The position numbers and the translations under genes are program-made. A stretch of 9,125 nt of DNA from Gammaproteobacteria bacterium (lineage in GTDB: Bacteria > Pseudomonadota > Gammaproteobacteria > Steroidobacterales > Steroidobacteraceae): assembly GCA_028293725.1 (NCBI GenBank), contig JAQGOE010000278.1, positions 1 to 9,125 of the forward strand. The letters run 5' to 3'. The notes under the pieces are model-generated. The model did no database searches. It was not told the DNA's origin and was given only the letters and a program-made list of their open reading frames with translations. Numbering within the stretch: position 1 is the first letter of the stretch; each line of letters starts with the position of its first letter. Of this stretch, positions 1 through 5,882 are shown one piece after another.

Positions 1-2
1 TC

Positions 3-110
3 GCAATTGCGGGTCCTCGCGTTCGAGGCCTGGCCTCTGAAGCCATCCGTAACCGCCTGTCGCGCGGGACCGGCGTTGCTCGTCGCGATGACTCCGCGAC
101 CTTGTCTTAA
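3..110 (+). other. Possible C-terminal tail of an upstream gene cut by the window edge
   Basis: A reading frame is open from the left edge and ends at a TAA at 108-110. Its roughly 35 codons are rich in Arg, Ala and Ser, and I do not recognise the peptide. The following bases (about 105-140) are clearly more AT-rich than their surroundings, which fits an end-of-gene to promoter transition before the AtuA-like gene. The frame used by the AtuA-like gene is also open here, so this may be chance. Only the sequence to the left can decide. Confidence 0.22.
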
Positions 111-198
111 TGTTGATGAGAAAAATCAATCTTTACACGTCCAGGGGCATCGAGCAGCCTGCGCCGATCAACAGTGCTGTGCTGTCATCGCTAGTGAA

Positions 199-1590
199 AT
201 GAAAGACTCTGAAACGGTCAACGTGCTGGTCCCCGTGGGGTCTCTCGGGGCCGGTGTCCGTGCGGAGGAGGTGCGTTACGCCCTCCGGAAGGGTGCTGAC
301 GTCATCGCCTCCGATGCCGGTTCGACCGACAGTGGAGCCGCCTATCTCGCCCTGGGTATCTCGAAGAATGATCGCCGCTCGGTAAAGCAGGATCTGCTGA
401 CGTTGATGAGCGCGCAAGCAGAAAAGAAGATACCGCTCCTGGTGGGCTCGTGTGGCCAATCCGGGGGAGATGCCGGGTTGGAGTGGACGCGTGACATCGC
501 GATCGAGGTCGCAAGGGAGTTGGGAATCAACCCGCGCATCGCGGTGCTGCACTCGGAACAATCCAAGGATGTGCTCAAGAAGAAGAACGCGCAGGGAAAG
601 ATCCGGCCCCTGCCGCCTATGGGGCCACTAACGGACGCTGTGATCGATAGTTGCGAACACATCGTCGCTGCGATGGGTCCGGAGCCGTATGTCGAGGCCC
701 TCCGGGCTGGAGCGGATATCGTTCTGGGCGGAAGAACGACTGATACTGCAGTACTCGCGGCTGTCCCGTTGATGCGCGGCGTGCCGCCCGGGTTGGCCTG
801 GCACGCGGGGAAAGTTGCCGAGTGCGGCGGTCAATGCACCACGGACCCCAAGCGCAGTGCTGGCGTCCTGTTGCGCATCGGCAGGGAGGCGTTTGATGTG
901 GAATCCCTGAACGAGTCCGTCCGTTGTGTTCCGGAGAGTGTCTCGGCTCACATGCTCTATGAGAATAGCGACCCCTTCTTGCTCGTCGAGCCCGGTGGTG
1001 TGCTGAACGTCACTCAGTCACGCTACGCACAGCTCGATCATCGTACCGTGCGCGTGTCGGGATCCCAATGGGAGCCCAGGCCGTATACGATGAAATTGGA
1101 AGGGGCGGCGGCCAACGGCTATCAGACGATCATGCTGATCGGTGTCGAGGATCCCGAGGTGTTATCCCATCTCGACGAATTCCACGACAAAATGCTGGCC
1201 GCGCTTCACGAGCGGGTGTCGAGGACCTTGGGCGAGGAGGCGGGCGACTATCACATTTCGCTGCGGATCTATGGGTGGAACGCGGTGTCGGGCTGCCCGG
1301 TACCCGGCGACACGCCGCCACCTCGCGAAGTGGGTATTTTGTTCGTCGCCACCGCTCGAACGCAGTCCATGGCTACCCAGATCGCCAAGGCCTGCAATCC
1401 ATGGTTTTTCCACTTTCCCCTGCGGATGGGAACCGAGCTACCCAGTTACGGCTTCGCGTTCTCACCGGGCGATATCGAGCGGGGTGGCGTCTTTGAATTC
1501 AAGCTCAATCACGTCGTAGAAGTCGACGATCCACTCGAGCTCGTGCGCATCGAATGGGTGAACGGCGTTGGGCCGGTGACGGGACGTTAG
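199..1590 (+). CDS. AtuA-like acyclic terpene utilization family protein (DUF1446)
   Basis: This 463-residue cytoplasmic protein belongs to the DUF1446/AtuA family, named after the first gene of the Pseudomonas citronellol/geraniol degradation cluster. Its biochemical role is not established. Visible family marks are a Gly-rich N-terminal segment with DAGSTDSG (residues 39-46), GSCGQSGGDAGLEWT (83-97), GGRTTDTA (177-184), and a C-terminal stretch with MGTELPSYGFAFSPGD (410-425) leading into a beta-rich end. No signal peptide or membrane segment is seen. The frame is open back to the window edge, but residues upstream of ATG 199 are Arg/Cys-rich and unlike the family, and they cross an AT-rich stretch that looks intergenic, so I chose ATG 199. 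No strong Shine-Dalgarno precedes it, so the start is the weak point. It is followed after 4 bases by the DUF4387 gene, its usual partner. The carboxylase, hydratase and dehydrogenase genes of a full atu cluster are absent here, so I give no symbol. Confidence 0.9.
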   Translation: MKDSETVNVLVPVGSLGAGVRAEEVRYALRKGADVIASDAGSTDSGAAYLALGISKNDRRSVKQDLLTLMSAQAEKKIPLLVGSCGQSGGDAGLEWTRDIAIEVARELGINPRIAVLHSEQSKDVLKKKNAQGKIRPLPPMGPLTDAVIDSCEHIVAAMGPEPYVEALRAGADIVLGGRTTDTAVLAAVPLMRGVPPGLAWHAGKVAECGGQCTTDPKRSAGVLLRIGREAFDVESLNESVRCVPESVSAHMLYENSDPFLLVEPGGVLNVTQSRYAQLDHRTVRVSGSQWEPRPYTMKLEGAAANGYQTIMLIGVEDPEVLSHLDEFHDKMLAALHERVSRTLGEEAGDYHISLRIYGWNAVSGCPVPGDTPPPREVGILFVATARTQSMATQIAKACNPWFFHFPLRMGTELPSYGFAFSPGDIERGGVFEFKLNHVVEVDDPLELVRIEWVNGVGPVTGR

Positions 1591-1593
1591 GAG
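1588..1593 (+). promoter_or_regulatory. Ribosome binding site overlapping the stop codon of the AtuA-like gene
   Basis: TAGGAG contains the TAG stop of the AtuA-like gene (1588-1590) and ends one base before the ATG at 1595. The spacing is unusually short for independent initiation. This suggests that ribosomes finishing the first gene restart on the second, keeping the two products in step. Confidence 0.5.
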
Positions 1594-1594
1594 T

Positions 1595-1903
1595 ATGACC
1601 AGAGTCCGTGATGTTTGCCGCAACGTCCGTTCGAAGAACGCGGGCCCGTTCTGGGTGACCGTCGATTTCTTTTTCAAGAATCTGGAGAGCTTCGAAAAGT
1701 ATCACGATAGCAAAGCCTTGAGTGCCGAGGTGTTCGCCGCTCGCTTCGCTACCGACCCGTCCTTCGTCAAGCGATTTGCGGTCAAAGAACTGCGCGTGTT
1801 GAAGGTCTCCTACACGCGCAGCGCACCGCAGGGCGGTGTGGTGGAGAGAGATATGCATTGTGGACAGCAGTATGTGCGGCTGTTGGACATCGAGCTCGAT
1901 TGA
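1595..1903 (+). CDS. DUF4387 family protein, partner of the AtuA-like protein
   Basis: This small soluble protein of 102 residues matches the DUF4387 family, whose function is unknown. Family marks are the N-terminal RSKNAGPFWVTVDFFF (residues 10-25), where RSKNAGPF is the family's signature, and the C-terminal GQQYVRLLDIEL (90-101), which resembles the usual GAQQH-x-PLLDIE ending. The length is normal for the family. From general knowledge, DUF4387 lies next to, or is fused to, DUF1446/AtuA proteins in many bacteria, and the 4-base gap here fits an obligate partnership. The stop-overlapping ribosome site suggests coupled translation. I infer that the two proteins form one complex or act on one substrate, probably an acyl-CoA or a carboxylic acid intermediate, but nothing in the sequence names it. 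The start is supported because family members begin only a few residues before the RSKNAGPF motif. Confidence 0.92.
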   Translation: MTRVRDVCRNVRSKNAGPFWVTVDFFFKNLESFEKYHDSKALSAEVFAARFATDPSFVKRFAVKELRVLKVSYTRSAPQGGVVERDMHCGQQYVRLLDIELD

Positions 1904-1955
1904 TCCGATGGCGCCTCGACGCGCGAGGGGGCTTGGACCGCACTAATCTGGTAGC

Positions 1956-1965
1956 CTCCCGGGAG
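1956..1965. repeat. Perfect 10-base palindrome CTCCCGGGAG before the aldolase-like gene
   Basis: CTCCCGGGAG lies in the 101-base gap between the DUF4387 gene and the class II aldolase-like gene, 39 bases upstream of the ATG. It could be a small operator half or chance in GC-rich DNA. There is no loop for a transcript hairpin and no T-run, so it is not a terminator. I see no convincing -35/-10 pair in this gap. Confidence 0.2.
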
Positions 1966-1993
1966 AGCCGCTTGATCGGCCCCGACGTCTTCC

Positions 1994-2000
1994 GGAGGTG
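1994..2000 (+). promoter_or_regulatory. Strong Shine-Dalgarno of the aldolase-like gene
   Basis: GGAGGTG sits 4 bases before the ATG at 2005 and is almost fully complementary to the 3' end of 16S rRNA. It fixes the start of the aldolase-like gene and suggests that the gene is well translated on its own, unlike the DUF4387 gene. Confidence 0.8.
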
Positions 2001-2004
2001 ACCC

Positions 2005-2781
2005 ATGAACGCAAGTAGTCGTCTGGTTGTTCCTTCAATGCGCGAGCACGTGTCAGCGGAGGAGTGGCAAATTCGGTGCGACCTCGCCGCCTGCTACCGA
2101 CTGGTCGCTCATTTTGGTTGGAGCGACTTGGTATTCACTCACATCACGGCTCGGGTACCCGGCATACCGGGGGAATATCTCATTAACCCCTATGGCATGC
2201 TGTTCCATGAAATCACCGCCTCGTCATTGATCAAGATCGACCGGGAGGGCAATGCGCTGCAGGATTCTCCGTTTGTAGTGAATCCGGCCGGGTTTCTCAT
2301 TCACTCGGCCGTCCATTCCGCCCGGCACGAGGCGCAGTGTGTCATCCACGTCCACACGCTCAACGGAGTGGCCGTGTCCGCGCAGAAGCAGGGACTTCTG
2401 CCCCTGTCGCAGCAATCGATGTTCGTGTTGGCCAGCTTGGCCTACCACGACTACGAGGGGGTGGCGATCAATGAAGGCGAACGTGCGCGGCTGAGCGCCG
2501 ATCTGGGCGGAAAGACTTTCCTGATGCTACGCAATCACGGCCTGCTGACGGTTGGGCCATCAATTGGCGACGCGTTCCTTGCCATGTACACCTTCGAGGC
2601 AGCGTGCGCAATCCAGGTCAGGGCCATGTCCGGGGGAGCCGCGCTGATTCCGATCTCCGCCGAGCTGGTCGCCACGGCGCAACACCAGGCATCCGTTGTC
2701 ACCAAGTCACTGGGAGGGCAGTTGGTCTGGCCGGGGCTGTTGCGGCTGGCGCGGGCACTCGACATGTCTTACGAGAGTTGA
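2005..2781 (+). CDS. Class II aldolase/adducin family protein, catalytic Glu apparently missing
   Basis: The 258-residue cytoplasmic protein has the class II aldolase/adducin fold. Family marks are NPYGMLFHEI (residues 61-70, substrate-loop region), HVH (His115 and His117) and LRNHGLLTVG (175-184, with His178). The three histidines match the zinc ligands His92, His94 and His155 of E. coli fuculose-1-phosphate aldolase. Aligned back from His115, the catalytic Glu73 of that enzyme falls on Gly96 in NPAGFLIHS (93-101). This NPAG form is one I associate with uncharacterised 'class II aldolase/adducin' members, not with sugar-phosphate aldolases. So the protein may bind a metal but is unlikely to be a classical retro-aldolase. 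It could act on a hydroxy- or keto-acid, as a decarboxylase, epimerase or hydratase. It follows the AtuA/DUF4387 pair in the same direction and converges on the citrate-synthase-like gene with 22 bases between. Confidence 0.92.
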   Translation: MNASSRLVVPSMREHVSAEEWQIRCDLAACYRLVAHFGWSDLVFTHITARVPGIPGEYLINPYGMLFHEITASSLIKIDREGNALQDSPFVVNPAGFLIHSAVHSARHEAQCVIHVHTLNGVAVSAQKQGLLPLSQQSMFVLASLAYHDYEGVAINEGERARLSADLGGKTFLMLRNHGLLTVGPSIGDAFLAMYTFEAACAIQVRAMSGGAALIPISAELVATAQHQASVVTKSLGGQLVWPGLLRLARALDMSYES

Positions 2782-2803
2782 GAGTCACGCGGTCGCGAGC
2801 CAG

Positions 2804-4027
2804 CTACGGCAGCGGTCCCTTGTAGAGGCCCTTCAGACGCGTCGCCTCACCGATCTGGTATTGTTCGATGGCGTGTGCAATCCAGCCCGCCGCGCGGCCC
2901 AGGTGGAAGACGGAATGATCGGTCCCGATTTTCAACTTTTCGGTCACGAACAAGCACACAAACGCATAGTTGGGCTCGAGGTGCTTCGCCTCCCGCATGG
3001 TCTGCAGCGCGGACTGCAGGCGTTTGAAAGCCAGGTCGTCGGCAAAGATTTCCTCGCAGAAGCTCAGCAGCACGCGGCCACGCGGGTCCCCCAAGGGATA
3101 GGCAGCGCTATCGAATCCGGGCAGATGCTCGCTATCGCGTAACCGGCGCACGATCACGCCAACAGGGTCCGCGCTGTTGACGATTTCGCTCACCAGGAAA
3201 CTGATGGCGTTGAAATCGGCGCGTCTGCTCTTACGGCCCAAGGCGGCCGAGAGTCCGCTGATGACCGCCCTCCAGGGAGTCACCCCGGTGCTGGCGATCT
3301 CGCGGACGGTGAGCGTGCAGGCATCGAAACCATGGTCCGCTGAAAGAACGAGCATGCGCCTGACCAACTCCGCCTCCGCCGGGCGCAGCTTCAGGTGTCG
3401 GGCGAGGAAGAGGTGGATAGGCTCGTTGCTGGGTTTGTTGGCGCCGGCTGTGAGCGCGGCCAGCCAGCGCAGAATGTGGGCGCCAGTGCGTGCCATGCCG
3501 ACGCGGGAAAGGTCGTAAGCCTTTGGATTAGCCTCCTCCAGCAAGGGGAACAGTGCGGTGGCTCGATTGACATCACTCTCGTTCGCCAGCAATTTGTTCA
3601 AACTCGGCCAGACCGCCGGTGTCCTGGAGACGGTGTCGTCAAAACAGTCTTTTTCATCCACATCCCAGAGGAGGGCGGCAACCGCCTCGAACGAGGCGTC
3701 GCGAGCCAGGTCTGCAGCCTTGCGGCCTCGATAGAAATGCGCGCCATTGGTAATCAGTGTGATACCGCTCTCATGTACGAGGCCCGCATGAGTCACAGCG
3801 TTCGAGCTCTTCCGCTTGCGTCCGATTTGCTCAAGATCGCTTTTCCAGTAGAGTCGCTGACGCGTACCGGGGACGGGTCGCGAGCGTATTCCCTTTCGAC
3901 TCACATACGCATACAACGTTTGCGCGTTCACGTTGAGAATCTGCATGGCTTGCTTCGCCGTCACGTATTCGTCCGCAACGGCCGAATCCGCTACCTCTTT
4001 TCCGGCACGTGACTCGCTCTTTAACAT
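2804..4027 (-). CDS. Helix-turn-helix/citrate-synthase-fold fusion; likely catalytically dead regulator
   Basis: This 407-residue protein starts at ATG 4027, chosen because GAGGAA lies 6 bases upstream; a TTG 22 codons earlier has no such support. Residues 21-70 form a MerR/excisionase-type helix-turn-helix (YVTAKQAMQILNV, then the wing PVPGTRQRLYWKSDLEQI). Residues about 83-407 are a citrate-synthase fold that keeps ADHGFDACT (230-238, the usual ADHE-N-S/A-ST helix), HLPGF (301-305), DPR (314-316), LGRAAGWIAHAIEQ (376-389) and the LYKGP end. The three catalytic positions appear changed: His264 (usual GPRHGG) is Ser267 in GRKSRRA, His305 (usual GFGHP-Y) is Ser307 in GFDSAAY, and Asp362 (usual PNVDF) is Ala355 in PNYAF. 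E. coli numbering is used for the enzyme. The frame runs unbroken through all of them, so this is divergence and not decay. I infer a transcription factor sensing a CoA thioester or carboxylate. It is divergent from an acyl-CoA ligase gene, a classic regulator-target layout. Confidence 0.9.
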   Translation of the reverse strand: MLKSESRAGKEVADSAVADEYVTAKQAMQILNVNAQTLYAYVSRKGIRSRPVPGTRQRLYWKSDLEQIGRKRKSSNAVTHAGLVHESGITLITNGAHFYRGRKAADLARDASFEAVAALLWDVDEKDCFDDTVSRTPAVWPSLNKLLANESDVNRATALFPLLEEANPKAYDLSRVGMARTGAHILRWLAALTAGANKPSNEPIHLFLARHLKLRPAEAELVRRMLVLSADHGFDACTLTVREIASTGVTPWRAVISGLSAALGRKSRRADFNAISFLVSEIVNSADPVGVIVRRLRDSEHLPGFDSAAYPLGDPRGRVLLSFCEEIFADDLAFKRLQSALQTMREAKHLEPNYAFVCLFVTEKLKIGTDHSVFHLGRAAGWIAHAIEQYQIGEATRLKGLYKGPLP

Positions 4028-4033
4028 GACGCG

Positions 4034-4039
4034 TTCCTC
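4034..4039 (-). promoter_or_regulatory. Shine-Dalgarno fixing the start of the HTH-citrate-synthase gene
   Basis: On the minus strand GAGGAA precedes the ATG at 4027-4025 by 6 bases. It decides the start in favour of this ATG over the upstream in-frame TTG at 4093-4091, whose extra residues look unlike a protein start and are not part of the helix-turn-helix. Confidence 0.7.
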
Positions 4040-4100
4040 GGTCGGCTGCTCCCCGTGTCGGTCAATTGTCGTCCCGAAACAGCGGCGGAACAAATCTGTC

Positions 4101-4113
4101 TATAGCCGTTATA
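4101..4113. promoter_or_regulatory. AT-rich near-palindrome in the divergent promoter region
   Basis: TATAGCCGTTATA is a 13-base dyad with five of six pairs matching around a central C. It includes, on the minus strand, a good -10-like hexamer TATAAC (4113-4108) that could serve the HTH-citrate-synthase gene about 80 bases downstream. No matching -35 is visible at the proper distance, so a regulator-dependent promoter is possible. Confidence is low because AT-rich palindromes arise easily. Confidence 0.3.
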
Positions 4114-4144
4114 AAACTCGATGACCCTGTATGGCGTGCTCCTA

Positions 4145-4165
4145 TTGATTGACTTCCGAAATCAA
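4145..4165. promoter_or_regulatory. Inverted repeat TTGATT-N9-AATCAA, candidate operator
   Basis: Perfect 6-base arms are separated by 9 bases, giving a 21-base site that ends just before the candidate -35 of the CoA ligase promoter. A related direct repeat, GATTGAC, occurs at 4147-4153 and 4166-4172, 19 bases apart or about two helical turns. The spacing suits a dimeric DNA-binding protein on one face of the helix. The position upstream of -35 would suit an activator. The obvious candidate binder is the divergent helix-turn-helix/citrate-synthase protein. Confidence 0.4.
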
Positions 4166-4167
4166 GA

Positions 4168-4196
4168 TTGACGGTTGCGACGCGCATCCTTAGGTT
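4168..4196 (+). promoter_or_regulatory. Candidate sigma70-type promoter of the acyl-CoA synthetase gene
   Basis: TTGACG (4168-4173, five of six to consensus) and TAGGTT (4191-4196, three of six) are separated by exactly 17 bases. Transcription would begin near 4203 and leave a leader of about 20 bases before the ATG. The weak -10 would fit a regulated promoter. The element lies between two inverted repeats. Confidence 0.38.
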
Positions 4197-4213
4197 CGAG
4201 GACCTTTTCGAAC
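4194..4213. promoter_or_regulatory. Inverted repeat GTTCGA-N8-TCGAAC over the start region of the CoA ligase transcript
   Basis: Perfect 6-base arms (4194-4199 and 4208-4213) with an 8-base spacer overlap the candidate -10 and transcription start and end directly against the GGAGG Shine-Dalgarno (4214-4218). As DNA this would be a repressor-type operator. As RNA only part could be transcribed if the start is near 4203, so a DNA role is more likely. Confidence 0.45.
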
Positions 4214-4223
4214 GGAGGCGATG

Positions 4224-5873
4224 ATGGCAATTCGGTACCTGGAGAAGTCACCTGAAGCGTACACCTATCCACTTCTCATCAAGCATCTGCTTCACGCGCC
4301 GCTCGCTGCAGCACCCCACCAGGAGATTGTCTACCGGGATCGCACGCGCTTGAGCTATGCGGAATTCGGTAAGCGCCTGTGCCACTTGGCCAACGCGCTC
4401 ACGAAACTAGGCGTAAGGTCCGGGAGTACAGTTGCTGTCATGGATTGGGACAGCCATCGTTACCTGGAATGTTATTTCGCCATTCCGATGCTGGGAGCTG
4501 TCCTGCAGACGGTCAATGTGCGGCTCTCGCCGCAGGAAATTCTTTTTACTCTGCAGAGTACGCAGGCCGAGGTGGCCCTCGTCAACCGGGATTTTCTGCC
4601 CTTGTTGACTCAGATGCGCTCTCAGCTTCCGCAACTCGAGGCGGTCGTACTACTGGATGATGACGGCGATACGTCAGATCGGCCACGGTGGGTCGTCGCG
4701 GAATACGAAAGCCTCCTGGCGGGTGCCGACAGCCATTATGAATTCGAAGATTTCGACGAACACGTCGTCGCCACGGTGTTTCATACCACGGGCACAACCG
4801 GGTTGCCCAAGGGCGTCTGCTTCAGCCATCGGCAGATCGTTTTGCTTGCACTGACAGGGGGCGTCGCTCTCGCGAGTCCAGCGCATGGACAGTCGATGCG
4901 ACACGGCGACGTGTATATGCCATTGACGCCGATGTTTCACGTCCATGCGTGGGGAGCGCCCTATGTCGCCACGATGCTGGGACTCAAACAGGTTTACCCG
5001 GGTCGCTACGTGCCGACGGAGTTGATCGCTCTCAAAAACCGCGAGCGGGTGACATTTTCCCATTGTGTCCCGACGATCCTGCAGATGTTGTTGCAGGGGG
5101 ACTCCGGCGGCGAGCAGCTGCGGGGTTGGAAAATGGTGATTGGCGGGGCCGCCTTGGGGACGGGGCTGGCGGAGGCTGCTTTGCGCGCGGGCATCGACGT
5201 GTTTGCCGGCTATGGCATGTCGGAAACGGGACCTACGCTGACGGTAGCACGCCTGCGTGATTCGCCATCCAGACTGACGCGAGAGGCGGAACTCCAGGAC
5301 CGCTGCTGCGCGGGTTTACCGTTGCCCCTGGTCGATCTGCGGCTCAGGGGAGGTACTGAGTCACACAGCGGCGACGGTCCTCCCTCTGGTGAGATCGTGG
5401 TGCGCGCTCCTTGGGCGACATGGGGTTACCTGGGTGACCCTAAGGCATCGACCGCACTGTGGGAGGGAGGTTATCTCCATACACAGGACGTCGGCACAAT
5501 CGACGCAACGGGACAACTTCACGTGACCGACCGTATCAAGGACGTGATCAAGTCCGGCGGTGAGTGGATCTCTTCGTTGCAATTGGAAGAGCTCCTCGGC
5601 AAACATCCGGGTGTGGCAGAAGTCGCCGTGGTTGGCGTTCCGGATGCCCGGTGGGGAGAGAGACCTTTGGCAATCGTAGTGCCCCAGGCCGCCGGGAGTG
5701 ACACACTGGAGACAGAATTGCTGCAGCTGGTTCAGGAGCAGGTCGAGGCTACGATACTGTCCCGATTTGCCATCCCCGACCGTTTCGTGATTGTGCCCTC
5801 CATCGAAAAAACCAGCGTGGGGAAGATCAACAAGCGGTTGCTGCGCGAACGTTATGCGAGCGCGCCGGTGTGA
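4224..5873 (+). CDS. Acyl-CoA synthetase (AMP-binding, fatty-acid/aryl-CoA ligase type)
   Basis: This enzyme activates a carboxylic acid to its CoA thioester in two steps, through an acyl-adenylate. Tandem ATGs occur at 4221 and 4224; the second gives a 5-base gap to GGAGG and is preferred (549 residues; positions below count from the first). Motifs in order are the P-loop TTGTTGLPKG (189-198), PMFHVHAWG (237-245), GYGMSETGP (330-338), TQDVGTID (421-428, Gln where Gly is common, ribose-binding Asp423 kept), DRIKDVIKSGGEWISS (437-452) and the C-terminal SVGKINKR with catalytic Lys535. Length and all core residues fit an active medium/long-chain acyl-CoA ligase of the subfamily carrying KSGGEW. 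No signal peptide or membrane helix is seen. The acid substrate cannot be read from the sequence. It is divergent from the HTH-citrate-synthase gene and converges on the propeller gene with 9 bases between. AtuH, an acyl-CoA synthetase of the terpene cluster, is a possible functional analogue. Confidence 0.95.
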   Translation: MAIRYLEKSPEAYTYPLLIKHLLHAPLAAAPHQEIVYRDRTRLSYAEFGKRLCHLANALTKLGVRSGSTVAVMDWDSHRYLECYFAIPMLGAVLQTVNVRLSPQEILFTLQSTQAEVALVNRDFLPLLTQMRSQLPQLEAVVLLDDDGDTSDRPRWVVAEYESLLAGADSHYEFEDFDEHVVATVFHTTGTTGLPKGVCFSHRQIVLLALTGGVALASPAHGQSMRHGDVYMPLTPMFHVHAWGAPYVATMLGLKQVYPGRYVPTELIALKNRERVTFSHCVPTILQMLLQGDSGGEQLRGWKMVIGGAALGTGLAEAALRAGIDVFAGYGMSETGPTLTVARLRDSPSRLTREAELQDRCCAGLPLPLVDLRLRGGTESHSGDGPPSGEIVVRAPWATWGYLGDPKASTALWEGGYLHTQDVGTIDATGQLHVTDRIKDVIKSGGEWISSLQLEELLGKHPGVAEVAVVGVPDARWGERPLAIVVPQAAGSDTLETELLQLVQEQVEATILSRFAIPDRFVIVPSIEKTSVGKINKRLLRERYASAPV

Positions 5874-5882
5874 AGATGCCAT

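Noticed and set aside
133..561. 142-codon open frame on the - strand
   Set aside because: It overlaps the AtuA-like gene, including its DAGSTDSG and GQSGGDAGLEWT motifs, and resembles no family.
2782..2803. Terminator between the converging aldolase-like and HTH-citrate-synthase genes
   Set aside because: The 22-base gap shows no stem-loop or T-run.
3395..4012. 205-codon open frame on the + strand
   Set aside because: It is antisense to the HTH-citrate-synthase gene, which has clear family motifs along its full length. The + strand translation shows no recognisable domain.
2804..4093. Active citrate synthase (gltA) or methylcitrate synthase (prpC)
   Set aside because: The helix-turn-helix at the N-terminus and the apparent loss of His264, His305 and Asp362 equivalents argue against a housekeeping enzyme. 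The TTG start at 4093 was rejected in favour of ATG 4027 with a good ribosome site.
5361..5882. 173-codon open frame on the - strand
   Set aside because: It is antisense to the C-terminal half of the acyl-CoA synthetase, whose motifs are intact. The composition is typical of an antisense shadow in GC-rich DNA.
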